Shown here one piece after another: positions 11,032 through 22,802 of a stretch of 64,000 bases of DNA. The translations under genes and the position numbers were made by a program. This DNA is from Silene latifolia (taxonomy: Eukaryota; Streptophyta; Magnoliopsida; Caryophyllales; Caryophyllaceae), in contig NC_133535.1 of the NCBI RefSeq assembly GCF_048544455.1, positions 85,126,120 to 85,190,119 of the forward strand, read 5' to 3'. Within the stretch, counting starts at the first letter, position 1; each line of letters starts with the position of its first letter. The notes below the pieces were generated by a model. It searched no databases, had not been told where the DNA came from, and saw only the letters and a program-made list of their open reading frames with translations.

Positions 11032-11130
11032 TATCCGTCACAAGCTTGTGACGGATAATATCCGTCACAAGCAAGACGCTTTGTACTAACTTAATACTAT
11101 CCGTCACAAGCAAGACGCATTGTACCAAAT
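11032..11130. repeat. Palindrome and direct repeats of a CCGTCACAAGC unit
   Basis: A perfect 26-bp palindrome is centred on AAGCTT (11032-11057; half-site TATCCGTCACAAG). The arm TATCCGTCACAAGCAAGACG recurs near 11060 and 11108. This looks like the fused inverted ends of a small MITE, but no flanking duplication was found. Confidence 0.6.
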
Positions 11131-14018
11131 ATGGAAGATGCTTTTATTTTTTGGCGGGAAAAACTGAACACAATAAAAGATAAAAGACAACGGTTACACA
11201 CCAACCGTTGTATTATAATGAAAACAATTACGGGTTTTTTATCAACTGTTGTCATATTGCAAACTAAAGAAGGCGGTTTGGCTTAACCCGTGTTTATTCG
11301 TTTCAATTAAATCATTCTTCAACCAACACACATGCAAACCTTCTCATCGCTCACTTAAAACCCTCGAACATTGAGTTTCTCTAGAACCACTAGTATTCTC
11401 CGTCGTCGTCGCCATCCCTATTGCCTCTGTCATCCCCTCCGTCATCGCCAAACCGGGCCCGGCTTCTCCTCTTTGAAGAAGTAATAATAAACCCTACTTC
11501 TTCGTCTCATTAACTTAATGTCTTTATTTTCTTTTTTAGTTATGATATTATCTCCTAAATATCTTAGGTTTATTGTGTGTTAAACAACACCTATTATTTT
11601 AAGTATATTGTGTGTTAAGCAACACCTATATTTTTAGGTATACTGTGTATCATTTATTTGAGACGGTGCTCTTTCTATGTCGACTTAATGCTTAAAGTTA
11701 GTTGTTTATTAATATTAGGTTTAGATATGGGTGGAAAGCGGAAAAGAAAAGATAGGAAAAAGTCAGGCAAAGAAGATTCAAGTGATGAGAATAATTTGGA
11801 ATCGGATACTGGGTGAAGGCGTCATAGGGTTTCCCTAGAAGCAATAAAGAGAGGGATACCTAATAAACTTCAATGGGATGAATTAACGGGGCTGCCAGAT
11901 GGTACCTTTGCTGCAAATTTCGCAAGTTGGATTGGTTGTTGTGTAAGAGAGTATGTGCCTCTCAGTTTGCCGTGTATCATTCAGTTGAGTAAAGACCTGA
12001 AGGAAAAGCTATGGGGGAGGATAAAGGTATGTATATACAATAATATGCTTTAGATGAAATTATCTTAGTATTCAATATGTGTTATTAGCCGAAACTAACC
12101 AAATATGTTCACCATAAATGCAGGCAGCTTACACTGTCCCCCAAGAATATAATGGTTACCTACAAAAAAGATAGGGGAATCCTTCAGAGCATGGAAGTTA
12201 AAGGTTATTCGGAACCACGTGTTCAACAAGAAGACCGGGGAGATGAACAAGAAACCACTAATGAAGAAGTATCGGTATGTCAGCCAGCAAGATTGGTATA
12301 ACTTTATTGCTTATAGGCAGTCTGACAAGTTTAAGGTAATTTATCTGCGACTCATTGGGATCACTTTATTAGTAATCGGTTAATAAGTAAAGAAATATGC
12401 TTACGTTACTCGATATAATTCATTTTATGAAGACTATGAGTAAGTAGAACCTAGAGAACATTTCAAAGAAAGAGAGCGTCTTTCATGGCTCCAGAGGTGG
12501 TTATAGATTGATTAAGAAGAAGCTTGTAAGTACTTAATTCTTATATTATTAGGTGTTTTATACCGATGTGACGAATGAATAGAAGCCAAACCTTGGACCT
12601 GCCAATCGTCACGACGCTTGGGTGGCCTGTCACACTCCTAAGAATGAAAAGTTAGAATCTCCATATGAGAAGACCATCAAAGAGAAAATTGTAAGTTTGA
12701 ATAAATATGTCACTCCTACCACTGGTGGTCGGTTATATAATTGTGAGTTTGAATAAAATTTAGGTGCATAATGGTTTTTTGTGTATGTAGAGGATCTGTA
12801 AGAAGGAGGTAGAGGAAGGAAAATGGAAGCCTTAAGGATGTGATGACATTCTTGCTCGGGCAATCAGCAAAGCAGAGCATCCAGGTCATGTGAGAGGGGT
12901 ATCGACGCATGTTGGTATCACTAAGTATTTTGGAAAAACTACTCTAAGGACAATGAGTGGTGATGATAGGGTATATAAATATTGTACTTTATTCAACATA
13001 AATATATATATATATATGCTGAAATTATACTTTAAATCATATTCATTTCTACTACAGAGCTACAAACAATGGTCATGTTGATACTCAGAATGGTGGAAAC
13101 GGGGGATAAGCCATCTGAAGAAGAGTTGGTTATGGTTCGTCAAGTCATAAAGGAAGCAGGGGGGGAGAAGGAAAAAGCGGGCATGCGAACTGAGGATGAC
13201 ATGGCAAAGGTGAATGAGGTGGGAGCCTAAGTCATTTCAAAGGATCAAGATCGGGTAGTTGAAGAGGAAGCCATGAAGGTCGTGAGAGAGGAGGTAGAGG
13301 TAGTTGATGAAGACACGTTCTTATCATCTCCAAATCCGGCTTTTGACGATGTATTAGCTACTAGGACTAGTTTATAATTGTTGTATATAAATACTAATTA
13401 ATTAAATTTATTAATTAAAGTAGTGCATGTATATATACTAATTAATTAAAAATGTGAAGGGCGTTTGCAAGAAGTCTTGTGTTCTTTACTACATTGCACC
13501 TATAGTACCATCCGGCAAAATTGTTGTTGCTAGGGGAGCAGCGTTCTATTACAACCAGATTCAAGAAGCTGAGGTTCAAAGCATTGCCCTCCGTTAGAAT
13601 TGGAGGGAAGTGGAAGTGACCAACTTATATCTGGAGGAGTATGGTACTCTAATATTACCACTTAGTGATAATTGGCGTTTGCAAGATGTCGTGGGTTCTA
13701 TTTTACAATGGCCTTAAGCATTCATTAGTGTTGACATCTCCGGGGTAGTTATGCTAAAGCTAACGCATTTTATATAATTAACGCCAGTTAAATTTATTTG
13801 GGTAACCTTATTTAACATATAGTAAGTATTTTAACTTTTACGTTTGCAGGAGTTACACGAAGCCATTATGGCTGAAATTAGGACTGTTACATCAACACCC
13901 AAAGTCACTGATTTGACTGCCTCTCCACCCAAAATTCAAGAGGTAGTAATAATTTGAAAAATAGATTGTGAGTTTTTCTTTTTTTTGGTTATTTAAATTA
14001 TATATGACATCTCGTGTA

Positions 14019-14057
<39 letters not shown>

Positions 14058-14379
14058 CTAAATTGTAAACCGAGGTTAATTTAGACAACGTATATTATAA
14101 GCCATATAATTTTGCTGCACGCAACCCTGATGTTCCTCTTAAAACTAAATATCAGAGCGATGATTATAAGCCAAAGTTGAATACTCCAACGCTCGTAGCT
14201 TTGCACCAGCTGGCTGAAAGGAAGGTAACTACTGAGTCTATACTCATTATTGAGATCGAAGAGGATGTTGTGAGCGAAGGTAGAGTTGTTATGATGGTTG
14301 GGGAATCACCAATTCCTTATGTATGGATGATGAGATTCCATTGATACAGAGCCAGGCTTATTGGAGGGTCTCATTGGCG

Positions 14380-14453
14380 TGCATCCAGTAGGAATTAAAC
14401 CTACGAGTTCACCAATTATGAGTTGGGCGCTTTAACCATTCAGCCATGGATGC
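14380..14453 (-). tRNA. trnI-CAU: Plastid-derived tRNA-Ile (CAU), nuclear copy
   Basis: A 74-bp gene-like sequence on the minus strand beginning GCATCCATGGCTGAATGG, with the anticodon loop CTCATAA (anticodon CAU, lysidine-modified in plastids) and the T arm GTAGGTTTAATTCCTAC. It differs from the common plastid gene at a few sites, including a C to T change in the T loop. In the nucleus it is most likely non-functional: a part of the plastid insert, not an active nuclear tRNA gene. Confidence 0.85.
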
Positions 14454-14541
14454 TTAGCGGGGATCCTCGTACATGGTGAATAATTAAATTCCAATTGAAA
14501 TGAAATCTTTAGGATAAATCAATGCAATTTAGGAGGAATCA

Positions 14542-14671
14542 GTGAAAGGACATCAATTCAAATTTTGGATTTTCGAATTCAGAGAGATTAAAAATTCTCA
14601 CTATTTCTCAGATTCATAGACACAATTCAATTCAGTGGGATCTTTCATTCACATTTTTTTCCACCAAGAAT
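14542..14671 (+). pseudogene. ycf2: 5' fragment of plastid ycf2 (nuclear copy)
   Basis: The first ~130 bp of ycf2, recognised by the conserved N-terminal coding sequence (KGHQFKFWIFEF, then SVGSFIHIFF). The start codon is changed to GTG, a deletion and stops occur, and the sequence ends abruptly. Dead fragment within the plastid insert. Confidence 0.8.
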
Positions 14672-16019
14672 GTGCTATGCACATTTTAATTTGGATGAAG
14701 TTAATTAATAAAACCTGTCATTTGTTTTTACGAATAATGATGTTTATTTAAATCATCAATGAAAATAACATTCTTCGTTCCATTTGACGTAATAGGTACT
14801 TGTGTACAGACATCGTTGAGGGGAACTACGTTTCTCATGACTACAGATTCTTGTCACCTGAAGTGTTCTGTCTAAAGGTGCTTGGATACACATACGGAGA
14901 TCACATCGATAAAATTGCTCAACGGTTGAGGACGTCCAAAAGCCTATGGTTTGCTCCCATACAATGAGAATCGGTATGTATAGTACTTTATTATAATGAA
15001 TCATGATTATATTCATTTATTAACACGCTTACATGCATGTATATGAACTAACAGTTCAATTTTCAATATTTCATAGCAAGCATTGGCTACTAACGGCAAT
15101 CAATGTGAGAAAAAGTATAGTGTACTGGATTGACTCTTGCGGACATAATCCCACTGAGAAATTTGTTAAGATGATAACTGAGTAAGTTTACAACCTTACA
15201 TTATCATGTCATTTGTTATTGTATGACCTTTGAAGACTAGGCTCCTTTTAATGTCCCATCAATATTACTGAGCCAAATGCTAATTATAACTTCCTTTATA
15301 TATTTATGAATTAGTGTGTTTCGAGCAATTGGAGCATCAAGTCCAACTATTGTCCGGTTAATAGCAAGTGTATTCTTAATAATTACTCCTATAATTTAAT
15401 TTATGTTTATGCGAGAGGTTAATCTAATTTAGCTTATTTGTATGTGATTTATATAATAGTCTCTGATACAACCATATGAAATACAATGCGCCTTTTACTG
15501 TTGTCGGTCCATGTGGGAGATTATCACCCGAAAATATACCAGCATAGAGTCACCAATTAGTGTGTTTTAATATCTATTTCAAACATAACTGGGGTTTAAT
15601 TCTGTGTAATATTCCACTAATTATATCTATTTTGATTAAGTATATTTTGATTTGTAGTTCCCACATTCAATCAACAACAAAGACCCAACCTATTCGAGGG
15701 AAGACTTCGCCGACATGAGAAATAAGTGGGCCACTTATTTTCTTTCATTAACGGATGGTCAATAGTCCGCTCATTATGCATGTGCGTATATAGAGCCATG
15801 TGTATTTAGTTTTGGTCACCTTGTTTATAATATTTTAATGCTGGGTTGAATAGATCAATCTGTGTAATATTCTGATGATGCATGATTGAATTTTTGCAAT
15901 GCGCAGCTGCTAAAATGCTATTTTGCAGTAACATTTCAGCGGAACCTGCTACTGCAAAAATTAGCATTTCAGAATCTGCTGGAACCTGCTAAAACAATTT
16001 TTTTAAAAAAATATTTATA

Positions 16020-16494
16020 AATTTGATTACGGTTAAAAATAAAACCTTGGCCAATAAATATATTGACAACGGTCGCATTTATATAGAAACTCGTTGACAT
16101 ATTCATCACAAATGCTACGGCCAAAAATATAATATAACGAAATAAAACCGTTGTTGAATTCATGACATTTAAAACGGTTTAATAAGTATAAACTGTTGTC
16201 ATATTTAATATTTTACAACGGGGTTTTTTCAGTAAAACCGTTGTCATAGGTTTCCGTAGAGCATTCCAACTAATACTACCATGGTTTCAATATTATAGAC
16301 AACGGTTTTTGAACCGTTCTTAATATTGTATTACGGTTATTTGAACCCACTATTTACATTTTATAACGGTTTGGCCTTCTAAACAACCGTGGTCACAAAA
16401 TAACAACGGTCGATGTAATAACGGTTCCGTGTTTTGTATTACAACGGTATATCACCTTATCTAACCGTTGTTGCACCTATTATTTGGCGTAGTG
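16020..16494. repeat. CACTA right subterminal repeats (AACGGTT motifs)
   Basis: Dense copies of ACAACGG, AACCGTTGT and variants in both orientations run up to the terminus CACTACGCC (inward from 16494). Mirrors the left subterminal region. Confidence 0.75.
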
Positions 16495-16621
16495 GTTGTT
16501 GTTTACTAATGTCTCATATAAAATGTTAGTCATGCCTTGTGATTCTTATATAACGTAATTCATTAATTATTTTCGTGTTTAATTTAATTAAATCTCGCCT
16601 CGTGTTATATATGAATATCTA

Positions 16622-16625
<4 letters not shown>

Positions 16626-16702
<77 letters not shown>
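16626..16702. repeat. (TA)n microsatellite, left border of element B
   Basis: An uninterrupted TA run of about 75 bp leads straight into AATTAGGATCACATGAGTCC of element B. Confidence 0.95.
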
Positions 16703-16703
<1 letters not shown>

Positions 16704-16707
<4 letters not shown>

Positions 16708-17236
16708 GGATCACATGAGTCCACCCTATCTTTTTGAGTCCGTGAGTCCATAATACAATATCACACGTTATATTAAACAATATCACAGCTATACTCCAAA
16801 AAAAAAAAAATTCGTGATATTGTTTTGTATTATAATATCACCCGTTATGCTACACAATATCACAGCTTACAGTATCACACGTTATACTAAACAATATCAC
16901 AGTTAAAAAAAAAGTTTTTTTAAAAAAAAATCGTGATATTATTTTGTAATACAATATCGCACGTTATACTAAATAATATCACAGCTTCATTAAAAAAAAA
17001 AAAGTTTTTCGAAAAAAAAAATAAAAAAAAAATTCGAAAAAAAAATTTTGAAAAAAAAAAATTTCGAAAAAAAAGAAAATTTCGGAAAAAAAAAAAATTT
17101 TCGAAAAAATTTTTTTTTTGAAAAAAAAAAAGATTCGAAAAAAAAAAATTTCGTGATATTGTTTTTTATAGTGCGTGATATTGTTTTATGGACTCATGGA
17201 CTCAAATATATAGGTGGACTCACCGGATCTTGCCTC
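16704..17236. mobile_element. TA-microsatellite-bounded element B (~0.53 kb)
   Basis: Both ends carry the group consensus in inverted orientation. The left end reads AGGATCACATGAGTCCACC then TTTTTGAGTCCGTGAGTCC. The right end reversed reads AAGATCCGGTGAGTCCACC then TTTGAGTCCATGAGTCC. The interior repeats CAATATCACACGTTATA and its inverse near 16750-16990 and 17150-17185, and has long A-tracts separated by TTCG (17005-17150). No coding capacity. It is bounded by TA runs on both sides, so the target duplication is hidden in microsatellite. Confidence 0.7.

Positions 17237-17322
<86 letters not shown>
17237..17322. repeat. (TA)n(GA)n microsatellite between elements B and A
   Basis: About 17 bp of TA is followed by about 68 bp of GA. 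The mirrored CT/AT run borders the matching end of element C at 28649-28818. Confidence 0.95.
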
Positions 17323-17325
<3 letters not shown>

Positions 17326-17845
17326 GTTCTAGTAAGGCCACTACATCTTATGAGTCCCTAACACCTTATAAGGACCTTAGGATGGAAGGGATGGAGGGAT
17401 GAGATTACATCTCAATGGAGGGCTACAAATCTCCCTTCCTAATCTCCCTCACTAATTCTGTACAACTCCACCTAATTTTGTACAACTCTTCCACCATTCT
17501 AATCTCCCAACTCACTTCCTCATTCACTCATCCTCTCTCATTTCTCACATTCACTCTTTCTCTCTCATTTTCTTCCCACCCTCTCTAAAAAAAAAAACCA
17601 AACTCATACCAAAAAAAACCCAAACTAAAACAAAACAAAAAAACCCTCACCAGTCGTCCCCGACACCACCCTCACCAGCCGTCCCCGACACCACCACGAC
17701 CTCCCTCCCTTCTTCCCAGCCCGCAACACCCACATCCTGACCTCCCTCGATCCCGACCCGCAACACCCACGACGCCCTCCTTGCTGCCGCCACACACCGA
17801 CAACACCCACATCCCGCCCTCCTTGCTGCCGCCACACACAGACAA

Positions 17846-19218
17846 TGTAACACCCCCATACTCCAAGTGCCTTACCAGGACCACCCAGGTATAAGGATGT
17901 TACCATCTCGGTTGCCCGAGGCAATGATAATCAAATAAACAATGAAGAAACAACATTTAAATAGAAATACTTAGTGAAAGGTTACAAACTCGAAACCAAA
18001 ACCAAAAGTATAAATACATGTTCTCAAACTGATTGTCACTGTTCTAACTGAAATGTTATGAACTACTAAGCTACAGCGGAAGACTTCTATCATCATATCG
18101 TGGCAATCCCAGCTATCCCATACGCGTCATATCGTACCTGCTCAATAACTGCTCACCACCCCCGAATGGATCACCACAGTTTTTAAAACATTTAAACGGG
18201 GTCAGTACTATTTACACAAGTTATATAATCAACAATCAAAGAACCAACACACTCAAGCAATCATACACAATCGGGCACTCCACTCCATCTCCGTCACCGA
18301 TCGTCCACCGGACCAGCCACTGCCATGGGGGACCGCAGCCGTTCCCACCTAAGCCCCGCTCATCATACCGAGCGATAACCCCGTCCCATTAATGTGCACA
18401 TCCCCTTCCGTGGCGGGTTCCACGAAGGGCGAAACTAGGGCGTGAAGCCACTCCCGCAAGTGACTCCACTCAGCCGAGAACGCATCTCGAGAACCACAGA
18501 CAAACAATCACAATCACAATATCAACAACCGTCTGAATCTATTAACAATGTATAAGCACAACCGTCTGAATCAATCAATCACACTAATTACAGCACAATC
18601 ACCACACATTATGTAAATAATACTGAGTAGGGAAACCCTACCTGGAAAGCAACACAATCATCAGAAGATCTAGCAGCTGTCTCAAAACCTCTCCTCTACA
18701 AATCCTTCTCCTATCACATAATCACAATCTAACCTTAACAAATCATAAAAACCCTCAATCCCAAAAATTAGGGTTTAACGAAACTTGACGAAATACTATA
18801 AAATTGGTATACAGGTCTTACCCTCGACGCAAGGATCACTATGATGCAAAGAACAAGATGATCCGATACTCCTAGCCTTGGAGATTTGCCAACAACGCGG
18901 CGGGAGAGAACTACGTAACTCCTTTTCTTTTGAAGGGTTTAGAAAGGTTAAGAGAAATGACGAAATAAACTGACGGAAACCTTTTATATCAAACTCGCGT
19001 TATTAGAAAAACCCGTCAAATCACTCCCCGTAAACCGGCTACTCGATCGAGTAGCTAAGGTACTCGATCGAGTGCCCCCTTACTCGATCGAGTATCTACG
19101 TTATTCGATCGAGTACCCAACAAGTCAGAAACTATTTTAAGACGCAACTCCCCCTTACTCGACAGAGTAAGGCCTACTCGATAGAGTACCCAGAGACTTA
19201 TAAATACGGAGTATTACA
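17846..19218 (-). mobile_element. LTR of the non-coding element
   Basis: It runs from TGTAACACCCCCATACTCC to GGAGTATTACA and is about 1.37 kb. It is clearly homologous to both LTRs of the chromovirus at 50395-58699, sharing the edges, the ATGTGCACAT plus stem-loop block (18392-18429) and the ACTCGATCGAGT array (19031-19185). A polypurine tract follows at 19219-19235 (minus strand reads AAGGAGGGAAGAC). Confidence 0.85.
18403..18429. other. LTR stem-loop, copy 2
   Basis: CCCTTCCGTGG pairs with CCACGAAGGG around a CGGGTT loop, with one unpaired base in the left arm, directly after the palindrome ATGTGCACAT. Confidence 0.65.
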
Positions 19219-19237
19219 GTCTTCCCTCCTTAAAAAG

Positions 19238-19256
19238 AACTTCGTCCCCGAAGTTC
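19238..19256. other. Hairpin beside the polypurine tract
   Basis: GAACTTCG and CGAAGTTC arms with a short loop. The same hairpin adjoins the polypurine tract of the chromovirus (51746-51765), and a second copy stands at 19564-19581. Confidence 0.6.
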
Positions 19257-22200
19257 AACCCATACATAAAAACAACCATACTAACTCGACCAAGACACAA
19301 CAACATAACTAAGAACTCAAGAACTCGACCAAACATAAAACATGAACTTTTAACACCCACTCCACCAACTATGTTTACTTCCCTAACATGACTCACGATA
19401 TCGTATCCACCACATATATATATCTCTCACGACACCAACTCCGTACATAACCAACTACCATCCTCTAACGCTGCTAGCTCCATAATATCATCCACTATCA
19501 AATCCAAAATCAAGACACTCATAGACATCAAACGGAATGTTACATTCTACCACCCTTAAAAGGAACTTCGTCCTCGAAGTTTACTCACACTCATAATCTC
19601 ATCATCCAACTCTCAACACTATCGAAGTATTCTCGCATTCCTAACATCAAACTACTACAAGCACGTCCGTGACCTTTTAACACTATCAACCACAACATAT
19701 ACAAATCCATATCTTATGCTACACCAACACTCTACTTCCAAATATACTACCATATGAACAACCATCAAAATCTCTTTTATCTCATCCTACTCCTCTTAAG
19801 ATAAATGTTACGTCCTCGTAACTCACTAATACTAAATCCTAGATATATCTTTTCATTACCCTCTTTACCACCACATATCAAAGATAATCGTCTATAAACC
19901 AAACACTCACCATGCATGTATCTAAGGCTATCTTACTTAAACAATTCTCATACTTCACCTCACCCGTCACACCACCTAACCTATACCACAAAATCCTTAG
20001 CTTAACCCAAAACTTCGCTTGTTCCCTATTACCGCAACATGACACACCTCGCTATACAAACTATATAAAACTCTTATCGCCAAAAGCATAACTCACGATC
20101 CATACTTGTTACGTACACTCACACTAGATCCTCAAGTTCCTTTCTTTCATTTCCGCAAGACTCATACATAACTTAACACGACACTAATTACTCAACACCC
20201 TACACTCACTATCTCAACAAAGGATTATGAACCACCTGTATATATCAGATCATTACCACCCATGTTCTACGAATCACTTGCCACGACTATGTCTACTAAA
20301 GCCTTATCTAGAACAAGATCAAAATTACCGTAACAACCTCTCACAACCGTGTCCCATTAACAGAATATCACTATACCATGACAACAACGAAGACATATAC
20401 AACTCTATTTCATATCATACTATACCCTCATTCCCAACTTAACCTGGTAAAGAAAACATCAATAAACAAGACAACTGTCTATCTGCACAAACTGAAACTT
20501 GCAGGGAGCAACATCAAACAAAACAACAATCTATGTATAACTGGTATGTACTTTCGAAACTCGAATCATAATCATCCTCCCTACTCCACCACAACCGGTG
20601 ACGGCATCACAACACCGCCATCAATGTACCACACCGCAGGTGCGAAAATAACCGCATCACAACACTAAATATCGTGCCCGGATCACCACCCGAGGTACCA
20701 CAACCACATCGATAGACATCACAACTACATACACGATCCCATAAACACTGACTCAGTATAACATCTCGGACAAGAAAACTTACTCAGACTGCTTTACTAA
20801 ATTACAACACAACATATTATGCGGAATAAACAGACAAGAATCTCATGAACATCATCCTTACCATTTCATGGAATACACATGTTTCATGAATACATACAAG
20901 CATAACTATTCATGCCAAAACAGTCAAATTATTACCTTTTTACACATCATTCAATTATATTATCGTTTCTAACATATATTACAGAACATTCAGATAACAG
21001 CTTTATAACTATCACACCATATATACCACTTCTTGTGAGGTCAGAACCTCACACAAACATTTACACATATCATAGACCCATAATCACAACCAACTAGTCA
21101 ATCCTGATCACGTAAGTTACCACCCAACATAGGTTACCTGCCGCCCGAGCTTAACTCATATGCCCCTCATAACATTTTCCCCCATTCGCACAACCATCAC
21201 TTCCTGCCAAGTATAATCATACCATTACTATTCAACTATTAGCATCCGCCTCATCTAACCACATCTTATACCCTCTCACAATTATACACAACAATCAGGT
21301 CCCTACCAAATCAACCTCTTTTGAATTGCTACCTTTATAATATACCATCACTCTTAACCATTTGTCACAAACCATAACACTACCACTGTCCGGGCATCAA
21401 ACCTCTTACGCTCATCTCTAAACATCCAGATTTCTTTCCTATCTGTGGTTAGCATCCCAAATAACGAACATCAAATCCATCAACAAAATTACCTCAACAT
21501 TCTTCCCAATACTATCTCGAACTGTATCGTCATCTAAATCTCCACCAAAAATCTCGTATCGTGCAAATACTCCACCAACTTCATACTCCCTTAATTCCTC
21601 GAAACTCATGATTAATTATGATGTCCTGAAACTTCTGTATAACCATTAACTTACTTACTCTTGATAATATCATGCATCCCGATGATTCCTTACTTTTATA
21701 TCACATAACTCCGGTGAATATTTTTTTTCTCAGCTTACTTTTATCCTGCTTTTTTCTTCATACTCAACAATTCCATTTAATATCTCAACTCCTATTACTT
21801 CTACCTAACCCCTTTAGTGCTCCAATTACCTTCTCATCGCTCCAAAACTCAAATCTCACGATTTTATGTCTATACCATCTCACTCTTTCTTACCATGGAT
21901 CCTTTCTCATCACTCCACTCACTCACACTTGTCACTAATTTGTCCATAAAAATCAACGTTTAATGTTCAAACAATTACATCTCCCTTTTTACATCTCTAG
22001 AAATCAAAATTCTTTTTATATCGTTAATCGTCCAATGAAATCACACATTAGTTTCGTCTCTCGATAACACAAATTTCCAAACTCAGTCACTATCTGCAAA
22101 TCCACCTCGCGACATGTCTCCATTAAGTTCACTATATACCACTCTTCTCAATTCCTCTAAGACACCTTTCATTACATATATTCTTACTCAACACTATTCC

Positions 22201-22636
22201 TAACCATCTCCCTCCATAATTCGTTATACATCTCAGGTTGTTACTATCCACATCCTTTCTTTCAATCTTTTCATTCTCACGCTCCATAAACTCACATCAT
22301 CCCCTGCCCACATTCACTTATTTTTACGTTACTCAACACACAATCATATCACCCCTCTCATTTCATCTTAGAAAACATGCTCTATGTCTCAATTAAGCCA
22401 TAACGATCTGTCTTTTCTTTTTCCACTATCTATCACAACACATATAACCCATGTCCTCCCACCGAATTCCTACTCACCACGGGTGCCACTCACTTCACCA
22501 TAAGATTGGGTAGCTTATGTATCAAGACCAACATACATGTAAAACAATGCATAAAGAAGCAATATAACAACTTTGAATTAAACAAAATATGCAACGAATT
22601 CAAAAGATAAGCATATGACCCAAAATAGGGGTCACT

Positions 22637-22802
22637 AGATCGAGTACAGGCCACTCGATCGAGTAAGGGACTTACTCGATCGAGTAGGTGAAGGTCAGAA
22701 GCACGTAAAATAAATCACCAGGGCTACTCGATCGAGTAACTGACGTACTCGATCGAGTCCCCCCCTACTCGATCGAGTACCAAGGTTACTCGATCGAGTA
22801 CC
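22637..22802. repeat. Array of ACTCGATCGAGT palindromes (internal region)
   Basis: Seven copies of the 12-bp palindrome, mostly perfect, spaced about 20 bp apart with one longer gap. The position corresponds to the array between primer binding site and gag in the chromovirus (56616-56882). Confidence 0.85.

Larger units (their letters stand above)
14356..14671. other. Nuclear insertion of plastid DNA (trnI-CAU to ycf2 start)
   Basis: The sequence matches the plastid inverted-repeat order trnI-CAU then ycf2. The tRNA is on the minus strand, followed by the conserved spacer (GGGGATCCTCGTACATGG) and the beginning of ycf2 on the plus strand (AAAGGACATCAATTCAA near 14545, AATTCAGTGGGATCTTTCAT at 14632). 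The match stops after CCACCAAGAATG. Several substitutions relative to the usual plastid sequence, including loss of the ycf2 start ATG, show it has aged in the nucleus. It lies inside the CACTA gene. The left edge is approximate. Confidence 0.88.
11727..15766 (+). pseudogene. CACTA TNP1-like gene (Transposase_24 ... Ulp1 protease), decayed
   Basis: A multi-exon gene that has lost its reading frame. Exon 1 starts at ATG 11727 (basic MGGKRKRKDRKK) and has an in-frame TGA at 11814-11816. Beyond it the frame resumes with LQWDELTGLPDGTFAANF and VPLSLPCII, the start of the plant Transposase_24 (Ptta/En/Spm) region. Later blocks follow in family order: FRAWKLKV and DWYNFIAYRQSDKF (12180-12335), then HPGHVRG and ITKYFG (12880-12935), then a block ending LQDVVGSILQWP (13680-13715). 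The C-terminal Ulp1-type cysteine protease region has HWLLTAINV (His), IVYWIDSCG (Asp) and IQCAFYCC (Cys), then REDFADMRNKWATYF at 15690-15750. Frameshifts, stops and a plastid insert interrupt it. Proteins of this build are known from plant CACTA elements; the separate catalytic transposase is not seen. Confidence 0.7.
4498..16494 (+). mobile_element. CACTA (En/Spm-type) DNA transposon, ~12 kb
   Basis: The right end, read inward, is CACTACGCCAAATAATAG (16494 to 16477). The left end has TACGCCAAATATG from 4501 with the first three bases mutated (TAA for CAC). GTT stands immediately outside both ends (4495-4497 and 16495-16497), the 3-bp target duplication expected for CACTA elements. Both subterminal regions are packed with AACGGTT/AACCGTT motifs in both orientations, as expected for transposase-binding subterminal repeats. 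Inside are a decayed Transposase_24/Ulp1-type gene, small reading frames, a plastid DNA insert and a nest of younger elements. No TNP2/Transposase_21-type catalytic gene was recognised, so the copy is probably non-autonomous. Confidence 0.85.

Noticed and set aside
11032..11057. 26-bp palindrome as a rho-independent-type terminator
   Set aside because: This is nuclear plant DNA, where such terminators do not operate, and no T run follows.
14542..14671. ycf2 as a functional gene
   Set aside because: Only ~130 bp is present, without a start codon, and it is a nuclear plastid insert.
16933..17332. Lys/Phe-rich and ERERER frames near the A-tracts and the GA microsatellite
   Set aside because: Low-complexity translation of homopolymers and microsatellite. 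The same holds for the IYIYIY and SLSLSL frames at 28629-28868, 31988-32255 and 38094-38294.
17625..17924. Gly/Arg/Val-rich frames in the GC-rich blocks of elements A and C (also 23674-24181 and 27579-28342)
   Set aside because: Open on both strands because of CCACC/GGTGG composition. They are not conserved as proteins between the copies, and those at the left edge run across the LTR junction.
20227..21938. Short plus-strand frames in the non-coding LTR element
   Set aside because: The region is G-poor, so stops are rare on the plus strand. No domain or codon pattern supports them.
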